DNA from: Malurus cyaneus samueli
Lineage: Eukaryota > Chordata > Aves > Passeriformes > Maluridae
DNA: 64,000 bases
Direction: 5' to 3'
Assembly: GCA_009741485.1 (NCBI GenBank)
Contig: CM019214.1
Coordinates: 6,850,991 to 6,914,990 of the forward strand
Shown here: piece after piece, positions 1-13,555 of the stretch
Numbering within the stretch: position 1 is the first letter of the stretch
How the letters are laid out: each line of letters begins with the position of its first letter
The notes under the pieces: model-generated
Told to the model about the DNA's origin: nothing
Seen by the model: only the letters and a program-made list of their open reading frames with translations
Database searches by the model: none
Translations under genes and position numbers: made by a program

Positions 1-3000
1 TGCAGAGATGCTTAAGAATGTTTGAATGCAAACAAAGATCAGTAGACATCAGAAAACTGTGCTTTTGTTTGGCTTAAAATCAGGCAACAATGGCCTGGAA
101 GCTAGAGAGAAATTATTTATTTTAATTACCGGTTTTAAATATGTGCCTCATTTAAATATATATCTAGTCTAAACTAAATGAAAAAAACATACAGAGAAAA
201 TTTAGGGCATGTTTTGCAATAAAGTAAGTTAAGACACGGCTCAAAACTTTCTCTGGGATTTTTCCCCCTAATTAAAAACATTTACTATTTTCAGCTTTAG
301 CCAAATTCTCATATTCTTATCAATCACCAGCCTGAAGTTGTTATGAAAGCAATTGAAAAGGCTTCTTGTTTCTGTAACTAATTATTCTGTGAATACTTCC
401 CTCGAGGAGGTCTAGGGCCCAATAATAGGCGTAACTTTTATGAAATCATGCCCAGTGACTTTGCATGCTGAGAGCTACACTGAAAGGCCTTGCCAAGCCA
501 GGAGATTGATTGGATTCCCAGTGCTGTTGAAAAAACAATCAGTTTGTAGGCTACAATGTACCAGAACAGCTGAAACACTAAATAAGCATTTACAAGTCCT
601 AATTAATTAAAACTAATGATCCTGTCAAATGATAGGGTTTTCTACAACACAAAGAATTTTTAATAAACAAAAATGAAAGTTCCTGCTGAAAGACAATGCA
701 TCGGTGTGGTGCCTTTATGACATTTTCCTTTCATTCTCTTTACTGAGGAGAGATTGTGATCCATTTGTATCTACTGAAAAGCATTTGCTTCCCAGAAATC
801 CTAAAACTGCAAAATGCATTATCAGTGCTTGCTGGCAGATACTCAGTTGGCCTCTTTCATCCATATTTTCGCTGTCAATTCACATTACTCCAGTTTCTCT
901 ATGTGTTGTTTACCTCAAGATATTTTCGTCATGCTAATGCCACCACTTTTCAATTATGCATGTAAATCCTTTTGTAAAAGATATCTGCCACAAAGCCCTT
1001 TCCATACTTCACATAAAACAGTTCTGGCCTTCTTTACAGAAATGAATGAGCACATTTCTTGGAATGACCATAATCTGAAGCAAATCTACTGACCGTAAAT
1101 GACTCAAACCAAGGACGAGCCATTGCTGGAGCAGCCTGGTCTCCCAGCTGGTGTGAACTGGTGTTATTTCCATTCAACTGAAAGGATGCAGATTAGCCCA
1201 GCTTCATTGATTTTTCTGAAATGATGCCATTTAACAACAGCTGAGACATGAAGTCAAATGAGAATATGATATTATTTATAGTATTTCTGGTTCTTTCTTA
1301 GTGAAACCATTGCAGTTGCTGCTTTGCATCAAAACATTCTTTAAACCCCTCTTATTACCATTATTTTTTATATTAGTATGTTTTCTTGATTCTAATGTTT
1401 TAGTATGTTTTCTTTTTTTTAGTATGTTAAATTAGTATGTTTTCTAATGATTCTAACATTATGTTATTTATTTTCCTTTGAAAGCACATGGTAAGAGGCA
1501 TTGCCATTTCCAAATGGCTTAGTTTGGTTATGATATACTAAAATATGCTAGCTATCACACCTGAAAAAAAAATGGCTGAAGACTCTCAAAAACTTATGTG
1601 AAAAGTCTTTTTAAGGACAGAGTAAGGAAACCAGACAAAAATTAAAAAAAAAAAACAAAAAAAAACCAAAAACAAAAAAAAAAAAAAAAACAAACAGCAA
1701 ACAACACTAAAACTAGGAGAAAACTAAAGTGAGAAGGCTCCTTACAAGGACAACATGGACTTGTAGATTGCAGTTATTGCAGTAGCGTCAGCTTATAGCT
1801 GTTTATGATTCTAATCAGGTCAGGCACATTACAGCCACCTACCAGGCAGGTTTCTAGCTCAGACCTACCCATGAGTTTGGGAAACCACATCAGCTAGACA
1901 CAGATAAACCATGACAGACACAGATAAATCATGGTGAGAAATAACCAGAAGAGGAATTGTCTTTTCCCAGGAGTAAGAAAGGTGAAATTTATTCAGGTAC
2001 ACTGATTTCTTAAGTACAGACATACTCTGGCTTGTTCTAGAATGCAAAACACATCATGATAGACGACATAATGAAAAATTAGGAAGTTCTTTCCATTACT
2101 ATTTCATATCTGAACCCTCTTGTGATGCAATGGTAGATAGAAATATGTGAGAATTTTTTATTCAAGTCTTTTTTATACAAAGTCTTTATGTCAGTGAAAC
2201 CTATGCAGATTCTTGATGAATTTAGATGGGGCAATTCAGATACCCTATAAAACATAAAACATTGCAGCTTCAGTATTGCAGTGTATTCTTAGACTCATCC
2301 ATTGCTTACCTAATTTATCTGAGTTTGATAAAGCCTTTTGATTTTCCATTTCTATCCACTACAATTTGTTTTGTGAAAGAGAGCATAAATCTTAAACAAA
2401 ATATGATTGAATTCTCAGTTGAGAAAAATTTCCACAGGATTCTTCAGCACATAACTATTTTGTATTCTATTTAGTTGAACAATTAAATTTGCTACTTCAG
2501 GACATTTCTCCTTTACTTGCAGAAAGCATTTATTATAAATTAAATAAGAAAACACTGAGGGAAAAAGAATACCATTAGGGTAAGATACTCAGAGTACATG
2601 CAACTAATACTGAGTACAAAGGGACAACATTGCTAATAATTTGTGATCTATATATGGTTTGGATGTGTACATTATGTCATTTTTTTCCAAGATGTATAAT
2701 ACATATTCAGATAATATCAGGGCAGTCACTATTAAACAGGAAATGTAACAATGGATCCAGATAACATACTTGTAACATAACACAGTCCTGTTAAATACCC
2801 TGGGATGTGAAGGAAGAATGCTCAGGTTAGCATCTTTCTAGCCAATGTCTGCAGACTGTATTTAGTTCACATTTTCTAAGAGTAAGAATAAATTATAAGA
2901 ATTGAAGTACACAAAAAATGCCAAAAGCACATAGTTTTTGAATATGCAGCCAAAAAAAAAAAAAAAGAAAAACCAACAAAAAGACCCATGCACATTGACT

Positions 3001-6000
3001 ATAGTGTCATTTTGTACTTTGATTTATATGAAAAAGCATGAACATACAGAGCAGAAATGACAAAGCCTTCCTAATTAGAGTGCTGCAGTTCCCCAAGAAA
3101 AGACTGCATGTATCTTGCTTTAGTAAGCTTCCTGAGTGAGGTTTTTGAGTGAATAAATTCCTGTTGCCTGAGGTAGGGCACAGAGGTAGAAATTAATGAG
3201 CCAGTCCCAGAATAGCTAAGGGGTAAAGGTCTGCTACTGGAGGAATATTCACCTAAATGGTCAGCCATGGTAATGAGGCCCAGAGGTGACCCTGGGTGTG
3301 ATGCAGAGTGACTGAAGATGGATGCTCACCCTGCTGCATGCTGAGCCTACATCTGAAAACAACCTCAGCACGTAACAGCAACCAGAGGGTTACTCTGTTC
3401 CCTCTGTTTCCACATGGCATGAAAGAAAACACGGGCTTGTGAAATGATCAGAGATGAATTAAAACAAAATGTAGGCGAAAGAGTCAAAGGTAAAAGTGAA
3501 CCTGAAGTGTAACAGATCAGGAAAAGATGGAAGAATTCTATGAATACACCAATATGTAAAGTATTTCCAGCACACCTACAGAACAGCTGTCCTTCTGTAG
3601 AGTTGTTAACAAGCTTTAGTCCAATAAGGAGAAATGTTTACAGCTGATTCCCTGAGTTGATAGATAGAGGCACCTGGGCCAACAGTTACAATCAGGGAAG
3701 ATTTTGCTGTCCATTTAGTACCAGTTTGTGACACTAAGGTAACCTGGTTAATCCCATCTCAGCCATACTTTTGTTATATTGAAAATAGAACAAAATACTT
3801 CATACTGGGCATTCAGAAGCATTACTTACATGCATAATATAAATGCTGAACATCAATACTGATCTACATCAAACACATGCAGAGTTTGCTGCTTTCAAGG
3901 TAGAAATGAAATGCAATTCAACTATAGCACATTGTTTCCAAATGTAAATTTTAAAAGCCTGGAAGAGGAAGAAAGTGATAAAAGTCTACAGAACGGATAA
4001 AAGCAAGCTTGGTACCATCCCATCCTGGAGGTAAATTTAGGGTGATAGGAAACAATCTCCCTCCTCCCCTTTCAGCAAAATATGACACATTTGACATTTA
4101 CAACAGTTGTCTCAAGAGCTTTGGAAGAGGTTGTGCTGTTGTCAAAATCAGCCAAAAGCTGCGCTGTAAATCTGACACAGGCTCCAGCTGCGTTCCCAGC
4201 AGTGCTGAGCCCAAGGTAGCACATTACTCATTTTCCACAATAGCCAGTGCTGATCCCTGCTTAAGCATTCCTGTAGGAAACACAATAAAAAATCATGTAA
4301 ATTCCAGCTGCTGCATGCTGCTCTAGTTAGGGAGGTATATAAATAAGACTGCATGATACAAAAGATTAAGCAAGGCATTTCAATAATGAATACATGTTTT
4401 GTTTGTGAAAGATATTTAAATGTTCCTCATTTTTGTTTGCATTATTAATGAATCTTTACTCAGTTTTTAAAATAAGCAGCTGCCTGAGACCAAATCAGGT
4501 TTGAAAAATATCTTGTATTTTTATTTTAAAAGAATTTTTAAAAAATATTCTGTCTAAGCAAATCAGAATTTTTGCCTTCTGTCTGGTCTAACCTGATGCA
4601 CACCTCTGGTCTGTCTCAAGTTACAGGTACCACTGCAATAGGAACCATGGGTCAATTCTTCTTTCTCTTGATTTTGGGAACAAAAATTATCTTTTTCTAG
4701 CTAATAATTATTATATGTATGCTTATTTGTAGTTCCAGCTTCTCTCTCTCTTTCCAAATGGTACTGTCTCTGTATTTATAATTCATTCTCTGAGACAGGT
4801 GAGAAAGAATTGGTGCAGAGTGGGAAGGAAAAGGCATCTTTCTCAGTGCTCTTGACCATCCTACACACAGAATATAGATCATTCTAACATGTTATTTATT
4901 TTCCTTTGACAGCAACAAAACATTTCATTGTTTCTACTTCACAAGTATGCTTGATATGAGCTCTGTGGGGAAAGGTGTGAAAGGAAGAGAATAGAGAAGG
5001 AAATAATTGCTGTTATAAAGACATCCGTCCTTCAACACAGATGTGGGTTTTTTCAATATTAACTCACCAAAATGCCATCTTAAAATGTGTATTTCAATAG
5101 CATGAAGATATCACAACTACAGCAACAGCATTGTTTTTCTTCTTCACCATTATTTTTGTGGCAATTTTAATGAAAATGGATGCTATTGTGTATAAATAGC
5201 AAGTGCATTTATCATTCTCTTGATAACAAAAAGAAGTCATTCTCTTTATGGTTTAAAATTTTCCTGTAATTTCTTTTTAAATAACCTCTGGAAACCAATA
5301 AAGAAAATATTTATTAGGACATTGTTCCATTTTTCTTTAAAACAATGGACAGAATAGAGAAATGAGGGGAAAAAAGTCTTATTTCCACACACAGGACTTT
5401 TTACAGAGGACTGTGCTTTTACCACAGTTAGCAAGCCTGTAAAATCCAAAACACATTTGTTCACCTTTCAAAACAATCTTTCATTCATATGATCTTCTGT
5501 TAGAGATGAAGGGAAAGAATTTTGATATGAGTTTTGATTGACCTAAGCCAAGATATATTCTTATTTTATTTTCCATCCTCTCAGAAGCAGCTTCTCTTGT
5601 GCTACATCACCAAAAAAAGGGCTTTGGCAGACCGGTGCCTGCAGAAAAAAGTTTCTCAGATCAGCTGGTCCTACAGTGTGAGTTTATCCACCTGAGGCAC
5701 ACAAGTGAAATGAGCTCTCCAGCACAAAGTGCTTACAGTTTGTACCACAGGAAGATGGTGATTTAAAATGTGTGCAATAACCAAATTTATTTTTTTTTTA
5801 AATGAAACAATATAGCCTTATATAGTCAATAGTTTCTTTGAATATTTTTTTCATTCTGTTAATAAAGGCAATGACCAGTAATTCACCTACAACATACATT
5901 ATGCTGTTTTCTGGGATTTTCCCTTGAAAACCAGTTATGTCTAAATGTTAACTTTTTTTTTCCTCTCTACATCAGACAGAAGTTAAATTCTGTGTTGAAA

Positions 6001-7544
6001 AACAAATTCTTGCTTAATGTTATTTAACTCCATGAAAGAATTGATTGAAGTAACACTTTACAGAGAGATGCAATGCTGATGGAGGGGCCAAAATCATCGC
6101 CCAAAGTTCAGACATGACGTTTTTAAGTCAAAGTCCATCATCTACAGAGCATAATCGCTTTGCAAAAATATTAATATTTTATTGGGTTTTTGTTTTTTTT
6201 TTCTTTTTTTAAATTGTTACCACCTTAGTTTGGTTTATTTGCATGGATTTTTTTTTGTTTTTTGTTGGTTTGCACCTGGGTTCTGAGCTTCTAGAGTGAG
6301 CTCTTGCCTCTATTAGAATAGTGAATGAATGAGGATGCTCACAGGCTCCTAAGCATGAGTCTCGACATGCCAGCATACAAAGTCATGCTGCATTTTTTAC
6401 TTATCTGATAATTTGAGGCAATAGCAACTTTTTTACTTTGAACCTTCAGTTTATGCTTTTGTTCCTCATGTGATTTTTTTTCTTCAAAGGGGAAAAGAAT
6501 TCAGCAATTTTAAACTTTTGTTTAGACTATTGCATGTGTAATACATATAAATAGAAATATTACCTGTCAGAAACTACTGGCTTTTTTCAGCTCTATAATT
6601 ACTTGGGTTCAAAACGCAATTGTCTTGAATGAACTCCAATCGTATTAAAAGAAAAAATAATTTCAAAGGAAGAAGTGAAGAAGTGCCTCAGTGTAAAAAA
6701 ATTCAAGACAAAATTAATTTGTGAATAGCAAAAAAAGAATTTTAAACTGTATTTACATAAAGAGGGACAGACAAACATGGGGAATAAACAACAGTAAATT
6801 GTCAACTTGCTATAAGGCTGTTTTTTTGTCCATGAGTGATGTAGAAATCTTAGTTTTTTACTTAATTGTAAAGTACAATAGCTGATTAGTTATTTTAAGT
6901 GCAGAGGGCTGGCTGAGAAATAATTATAATAGCATAAAAAAAGGGGTAGATTTTGATTGTGTGATCACAACAAAGCATGTTCTGGAAGAGTGGTTGTGAA
7001 GACAATGGAGAGCGATGCAGTAAAAAAGGAGAAGCACTCAGCCTGCCTGCTTCCTGCATGAGAGCATATCAACTGGAAATTAATGCATATAAATCTGAAA
7101 GAAAGTCAAAGAAACTGGAAAAAAAAACATATTGTGAAGTGGAAGAAAGAAATATTGAAAAGAAATATTAAGAAAAATCACATCTCCTTTGTTAACGGAG
7201 TAATCTTTCTGTGTACTGAACTGAAGTTTCTGAGACTTTCTACACTGTCCTGGTCCTCTCCAGAGTAAAGGCATCAAACATTTGTTGAGTACAGCAGTGC
7301 ATCTAACAGCACATTATCCCTCACATGCCCTCTGAGGAAAAGCAAAAGCCTCCATAGGTTCCTCTGATCAGGAGAAGTCAGAGTTCTCCATGAGGCAGAC
7401 CCATCCCACAGTACAGGTGTGACATTGGTGCTAAAATCAGTTTCTTCCCATTTCCTGACAATTTCTACCTTGGAATAGCCACTCACAGGCTGTTACATCT
7501 ATCAGCAAAATATTGGTTTTGGTATGTAATGTGTTTTGTATTAC
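1..7544. other. AT-rich non-coding stretch, no gene recognised
   Basis: About 7.5 kb of AT-rich sequence with stops in all frames and only short chance open frames. It holds an A-rich tract at 1637-1697, a smaller one near 2951-2985, and a cluster of short TTAGTATGTTTTCT-like repeats around 1373-1445. I see no splice-bounded conserved frame, RNA gene or recognisable transposon. It could be intronic or intergenic. Confidence 0.6.
1637..1697. repeat. A-rich low-complexity tract
   Basis: Almost pure A interrupted by single C or CC. No retrotransposon body is recognisable upstream, so it is called only as low complexity. Confidence 0.8.
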
Positions 7545-7622
7545 CCTGTTTGAGCAGGGAGTTTGGACCAGACAACCCAGTGTGGTCCCTTCCAGCCTTA
7601 CCCATTGTGTGATTCTGTGGAA
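7545..7622 (+). mobile_element. CR1 LINE 3'-end fragment
   Basis: The sequence carries the typical end of avian CR1: a TTGAGCAGGGAGTTTGGACC block, the CCCTTCCAGCC motif and a final TGTGATTCTGTG, which is the start of the octamer tail. Only the last part of the element is recognisable. The 300 bp to the left (7250-7544) may be diverged CR1 body but I cannot show it. CR1 copies in birds are usually 5'-truncated, so this is a dead copy. Confidence 0.75.
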
Positions 7623-8430
7623 TGTCCCATTTTCTCTTTCTTTTTTTTCTATTTTCTCTTTCACTACATCTTAGAAGTTAAAATCTTAGGGCTAAATTCT
7701 CTGGGGTACTTGCACAGTCCAACCGTTGTTGGAATGATTGGCCTTGAAAACTCAGTGAAATTAAAATTTGAGAACAAGTATTATGTATATCTGGACTGAA
7801 TACCCAAAACTGTCTAAATCCATTTGCCTAAATTGATCTTGTAAAGTGGAGGATAACCATCAGCAGAATTAAAACACAATCAGAGAATTATGAGGCATTT
7901 GATACAAAGCAGAAATTCGCCTGATAAGAAGTATAAAAATAACATAAAAATCCATAACAGGAGGAAGAAACTCTAGAGTGGGAACAAAAGGAGTGAAACC
8001 TGATTTGGCACTGCCAGAGGGCTCCTTGTGCCACCCCAGACACTGCCCAGCCCAGAAGGAGCAGCCTGAGTACCCTGAGCCTTGGGAGGGTGTAAGAGAC
8101 CGTACAGAAGTCCCTTGACTGTCTCACGATCATCGAGATGAACAGAGACTGAACACCCCAAAAACCTCAAGGGGGAGAAAGGGGGATTTTTGCTCAAAGG
8201 AGTCCGAGCCAGATCAAGGTGGGATGACTGCCAAGTTTCCAGCTCCCAGGCTGCTGAGTACAACGTGTAAGCTACGGATGGTCGCACCGTTCCTGACGTG
8301 AAGGCAGAGGAGAACTGTAGAACCCATACTCTATACCTTACAAAACAATGGACATTCTTTCCCCACCTCTTGGCCAGTTTTCCCGTGCTTTGCAACCCCT
8401 TGACCTGCTGCTGTACACTTTTGAAAAGAC

Positions 8431-8437
8431 TATAAAG
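8431..8437 (+). promoter_or_regulatory. LTR TATA box (family A copy 1)
   Basis: TATAAAG within ACTATAAAGAGTCTCTC, conserved in position in all three family-A copies, about 180 bases before the AATAAA signal. This is the expected core promoter of the LTR. Whether it is active is unknown. Confidence 0.7.
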
Positions 8438-8609
8438 AGTCTCTCTGAAAAGATCCTGATGAGTACTACCCAACAGACGTTGGCGGATCCATGGAATCTG
8501 GACCTTGAGGACTCGTCTGAGCCATTGGTAGCTATACCCCCTCTCTCTCCCTCTCTCTCTCTCACTTTCTCTCTTTTCTCCCTCTCACCCTCTTCTATCG
8601 CGAAAATCC

Positions 8610-8615
8610 AATAAA
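8610..8615 (+). terminator. LTR polyadenylation signal (family A copy 1)
   Basis: AATAAA directly after the CT-rich tract, in the same place as in copies 2 and 3. It marks the R region of the LTR. Confidence 0.7.
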
Positions 8616-8725
8616 ATTGTTCATGATTTTGAATATATACTTCTTCCCCATTTCTTTTGCACTCTGAGATTCGGATAACAAACCATCACAATTTGTGCTT
8701 GAATTAAGTGGATCGTGACAGAGGG

Positions 8726-11700
8726 ACAGCAGGTGGACACATGGAGCTGTGGCTCCTGCATCTCCTTGGGAAGGGGGACAACAGGACAGACCCACTGGCA
8801 GGACATTGGGGCATTATTGACAACCCACACGCTCTGCTAGAGGAGCTCTGACTGTTATTGTGTGCATCTCACTGTATATGCCTGCATATAATCACATTTT
8901 GTTGTGATTAGAGCAGTTGGGGATTAATTTGTGATAAGACAAACGGTCTAAAAGATTGTACATATTTGACATCCTGTGTCCAGTACTGCAGCTATTCTGT
9001 TTTATTATCAGTATTGATCCTGTATGTACAGTTTGCTGATTGCAGGGTAACCGCATGTTGTTTATGTGTCAAGAAATTGTTTCAATCCAAATCTGGTTTA
9101 AATTGTTTTTACTTTGATAAATCCCAACTTCCAGTATCATTTGGTGATACCACAAAGGTTCATTGTTGAGAGAAAACAAGATCAATTAACTAAAAGATGA
9201 TAATGTATATTAAAAATTGTGATGTTTGGTCTATAAATTATTTTGTAATAAAAATCGAAGTATATCATGAAAGAAAGCTGGCTAATCAAATGAAGAATAT
9301 CATCAAAATTTATCACTGATAACTGTAGTCTTTCCTATTGACTGCAGTCATTGTTACTGCAGTGCAATTGAGAAAACTGAGCAGCAGGAAGTCATTTTTC
9401 AGCACATTGTTCATGAATGTAGGAGTTTCTGTACATATTGGTAACCTGGCACACCTGGGCTTGTCTCCAACTCTGTTAGTGATGATGACTCCAGGGAATC
9501 TCATGAAGGTCTGCTTTTTCCTCTTATGTATCTAGAAAGAATTTTTGAAAACAATTTCAGTGTTCTTTTAATGAGTTGCTGAAAAGAGAATCTTCATTTT
9601 TCCTTCACATTTCAGCATATCTTTAGAGCCTACTAGTTAATTTTGCTTCACAGCAACAACCAAGGGCTAAAAGTCATTAAAGTTAAGAACAATTGCCTGA
9701 TACTCCTGATCGCTCATTATCATCAGTGCAGCACTTATTTCTTTCTCTCCCTCACTTTGATGACACTGTGATAAATTTCCTGGAGAATTTCACTAGATAG
9801 GACCTAGGTTGCACTTGAATAAACCAAGATGACAATATTATTATCAGTTCAGTTGATCGTTATTAATTAAATTAATTTTATCAAAAGATGAATACAGATA
9901 AAGTAGTGAGTGAATAGTCAGAGAAAAGTTAGATATTTTCAAGTTGGCAGGGTCTGCTGAAATCCTCCTTGGAGTACTAAAGAACAAGCTGATATATTAT
10001 CTGGAGTGTTAGTGATAGTACTGGGACTTCTTGGAGTAGAAGGAACGTCCCAAAGGGTGGGTGGGGGAAAAACAAAACCTGCTTGCATTAAGAAAGGCAT
10101 TAAAGAAGGGTTGGTAGAGTTTTAGAGCAGTGGGTCTGATCCTGTTTTCAGAAAAAAATTCCTATGAGTTATGAAATAAAATAGCAGCTTATAGAGAAAC
10201 ATATGGCAGTGAGGGAAAAAGCTCAAATCAATGTATTTAGACTGACTAGTAGAAAAACATTTTCTTTATTTGTTTGTCAGGATAACTATGCTATTGGATT
10301 AATAATAATCTGTAGAGAGTTTATATCAACACTTCAGAAAGATTGTTGATATTTGTATGGCAACCTCTTGAATATTTGTCACAGTAAGTATGTAATTAGG
10401 TGAGAAATCACACTCCAAAGACTAACTACAGGTAGTTTTCAATCAAGGTGGAGAAATTTTGAAAAGTTTACTGAAGGATCAATCTCTACATTTTTTTGCA
10501 ACTGGCCAGGTTGACTGAATAGACAAATCATGTTTTACATCTACTGTGATTAATGTGTTCCAAGCTCTCTGCAGGGAAGAGCTCAAACCTGAAATCATCT
10601 TAATTGTTTGGAAAAAATGTCCAAAATTAACAGTATGAAGTTTAGTAAGCACTAGTAAGAACCAAACTAGAAAGTTGTAGTTAAATGAGAAAGATTAATA
10701 TTGTGTTGGACTTTGAACAGACAAAATGTACAAGACAAGGTGAAACAAGAAGGCAAATCTTAATCTGGAGTGTAATCAGCAGGAATATTGGACAAGAAGC
10801 ATAGAAAGTTTATGTTTTTCTGTTCTCTTCGCCCACTTAAGACTTCTAATAGAGTACTGCATCTGCTTCAGGTCACAGAACTTTTAGAAACAAAACTAAT
10901 GGACGTGCACAGAAAAGGAACAAAACAAATGAAAATGTTCAAAAAATAAGAATTCTCAGAAAGGTTGAAGGAATGTATTTTGTGGTTTAAAAAAAAAGGA
11001 AAAAAAGTATAGGGATAGTGCTAATGGTCTAGCATATAAAATGTGGTTAAAAAGAGGATGATACTAAGTTGTTTAGCATATGTATTTAGGGAAGGACTAG
11101 AAAACAATTCAGCATTCAGAATAGGGGAATTAATTAAATTAGATATTTGGAAAAGGATGAGGGTTTTTAGTGCAACACATGGCTAAATAATGAAAAAAGA
11201 AACCTAAAGAATATCTTAAATTCTGGTAAGCTTAGCAAATGTCTATCAGTCACCGCCCAAAGACTTCCAGATAAACAATGTTCTGAAACAAAAGACTCTA
11301 AAACAACCTTTGAGGTCTTGGCTTTCTTTTCTCTGCCTGCTGCTGCCATTTTCTTATTGGCACTTTGGAAAATCCCAAGCTGTTTACAATAACCACAGGG
11401 TTTCATTTTATTTATGCTGCAAATCTTGTGCATTTTAGTCATTGAAAGTCCATTTCAGGTAATAGTACTTTATGCAACAACATTGGTCACACTCCAATTA
11501 TATTTTTATCCTCTGGAGAAACTTCAGAAAGGCATGAACTTTGAGGTCAGTTTCAGTAATTAATGAATATAAAACCAATTGTTGATAAAATTATCTATCC
11601 TGCAGAGCATAGTACATTATTAATGTCTGATTTATTTAGTTTGTGTGTCAGTCTCTATTTTATATCTTTATCACTTATTTTTCTACAAAAGTAAACCTAA

Positions 11701-11959
11701 CATTTAATTGCTGGGGTTCATATTTTTAGTTGTTCAAACAAGGAATTGATTTTTACTTTTTTTGCTTCTAGAAAAATGTACACAGAATGGTAAATCTAAA
11801 ACTCTTTAAGATCATCCTCAGTCTGAAAGTACTGCCTTATTGAACTTCACCACAAATGGAAAGTTACTTTCCTTGTCGACAATAATTTTAAATTAAAAAA
11901 AAAACAAACAACATAGGCATACTTTTTATTTTCTAATGGATGTTGCTCCATTCCTGGTG

Positions 11960-11991
<32 letters not shown>

Positions 11992-13339
11992 TATATATGT
12001 CTATATATACATATATACACACAGTCATTTGTAGTAATTAAAGATTAAAATATGAAAAACGTTCATCAAAGCATCAAAGTTGATTTATAAGGCAGTGGAG
12101 AATTAATTATATATGTCAGTGAAAAATTAATTATATATGCATCTATAATAGTACCTCCCGCACTTTTGCTTAAGTGTGTTAATACTGGAGTTCTTCCACA
12201 GGAATATATTTGAGCACTGCACATTTAGAAAACTTCAGATTTGACCCTGTCATTGTGAAATGGTAAAAAGACAACACATTTATCAAGAGTTTCAAATCCA
12301 AGATTGGTTAGTTTGAAAAATGTTTCTCAGAGAGGTAAAATTAAGCAGAGCAACTGCAGAGTCCATGTCTGATTTGTTAAGGTGCAGAGACACAACCTTG
12401 AGCCACGTGAACTGACCAAGAGAAGCTGCTGGAAGTAGGAGGAAGAAGCTGCAATAAGTCTCTCTCTAAGAAATGGTTGGATTTTACTGGTGTGAAAATT
12501 TCACTGGTTGAGGGAGATCGAGGCAATGGATATCCAAATCCCACGGACTGGGAGAATTGGAGACCTCCTGGGGAATGAAATCTTTCAGTGCCAGTGTGAC
12601 AACCTACCACAACCTTGGTAAATTGCCTGAACCTAGTCACTGGTAGTGTATGAGGCTGGAATACCTGCCAGAACTATAAAAAAGTGGTAATTTTAGCAAA
12701 ACTACGACTATTTAATTTAGGAAGGCCTTTATACCCAGAAGAGGACAAGGATGAAGGAAGGGAATTATCAATGTGGATGGAGAAAAAAGAAGTATCGGAA
12801 GTAGAAAGAAAGGGGGATAAAGGGGACCAGCTGAGCAAGAGAAAATGCATTTGCCTGATTGAGGCACCTGACCACTGCAGGATTCTTGTTTTCTTGTTAA
12901 AATTCACTCCTACCAATTCTCTGTGTAAACTGTTGTGCCCCCTCTTTGCTCTGTGTATTCATGTGTCTATGCATACCTTTTGCAACCAAATTTTGAGCTG
13001 GACTAGCCAGTAAGTCAGAGGAGACACTCAATGAAAAGAAAAGGTCTGAGTCAGTGACTGGGTAAAGGGATGAGAATCTGCATAGGGATATGAAAAGATC
13101 TGGAGTATGTGGAACATTCTAGGTGTTTTGGTCTGTGCACCAAAAAATTTAGGGTGTGTGCATTCTTCACTGAGTGAACCTGACTCTATCGGAACAAGAA
13201 GGAAATTTTCCTTTGTCCCAAAGCACACAGATTTGGCTTTGTATAACAGAGTTAGTATGGACGTTTTCAGGAATCGTGCCTCCAACAGCTTTCCTGGTCT
13301 GCTCTGGACTCAGGGGAGAAAAGGAACCCACTGGCTACA
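8726..13339. other. Non-coding stretch, no gene recognised
   Basis: About 4.6 kb without a defensible gene. 8721-8830 continues the moderately GC-rich sequence interrupted by the solo LTR (7985-8090 on the other side), so the LTR landed in an older, unidentified sequence. A mixed AT/AC microsatellite is at 11959-12024. The 14-bp block ATTAATTATATATG occurs twice in tandem near 12101-12140. The 12377-13330 part is less AT-rich with several open frames, but none resembles a known protein. Confidence 0.55.
11959..12024. repeat. (AT)n/(AC)n compound microsatellite
   Basis: A run of TA repeats passes into ACACAC, then back into TATATA and ACACA. A compound dinucleotide repeat, probably polymorphic in length. 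Confidence 0.9.
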
Positions 13340-13555
13340 GACTGCTTTCAGGGAGCTGTAGAGAGTCATAAGGTCTCCCCTGAGCCTCCTCCTTTCCATG
13401 CAAAACAACTCCAGTTCCTTCAGCTGCTCCCCATAAAACTTGTTCACCTTCACCAGCTTCACTGCCCTTCTTTGGATGCACTCACCTCCCCACCAGAGCT
13501 CACATAATGGATCCCACATCAATATTCCCAGTAGTCAATAATCCCTAAAGGGCAT
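13340..13555 (-). mobile_element. CR1 LINE fragment, minus strand
   Basis: On the plus strand the text reads GGGAGCTGTAGAGAGTCATA, AGGTCTCCCCTGAGCCTCCT, CAACTCCAGTTCCTTCAGC and CAGCTTCACTGCCCTTCTTT. These are the well-known reverse-complement blocks of the CR1 region before the 3' UTR. The 3' tail is not present at the left side, so this is an internal fragment. Ends are approximate. The frame is broken and no functional reverse transcriptase remains. Confidence 0.8.

Larger units (their letters stand above)
8091..8720 (+). mobile_element. Solo LTR, family A copy 1 (endogenous retrovirus), TSD GAGGG
   Basis: A complete 630-bp LTR starting TGTAAGAGAC and ending GATCGTGACA, so it has the retroviral TG...CA ends. 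The 5 bases before it (8086-8090, GAGGG) repeat exactly after it (8721-8725), a target-site duplication. Inside are a TATA box (TATAAAG, 8431-8437), a CT-rich tract (8541-8595) and a polyadenylation signal (AATAAA, 8610-8615) in the order U3-R-U5, which sets the plus orientation. No internal retroviral sequence is attached, so this is a solo LTR left by recombination between the two LTRs of a provirus. Related copies lie at 19762-20307 and 35469-36168. The 5-bp TSD fits avian ERVL-type elements better than ERV1 (4 bp) or ERVK (6 bp); that class call is inference. Confidence 0.93.

Noticed and set aside
4009..4326. 105-codon plus-strand open frame in slightly GC-richer DNA
   Set aside because: No recognisable domain; an overlapping frame of similar length exists on the minus strand.
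7973..8473. 166-codon minus-strand open frame
   Set aside because: Lies mostly inside the solo LTR and antisense to it, with no recognisable domain.
12377..13330. Less AT-rich stretch with several open frames, considered as exons or a retroviral remnant
   Set aside because: No frame shows a recognisable protein family, and I found no LTR or splice structure to anchor it.
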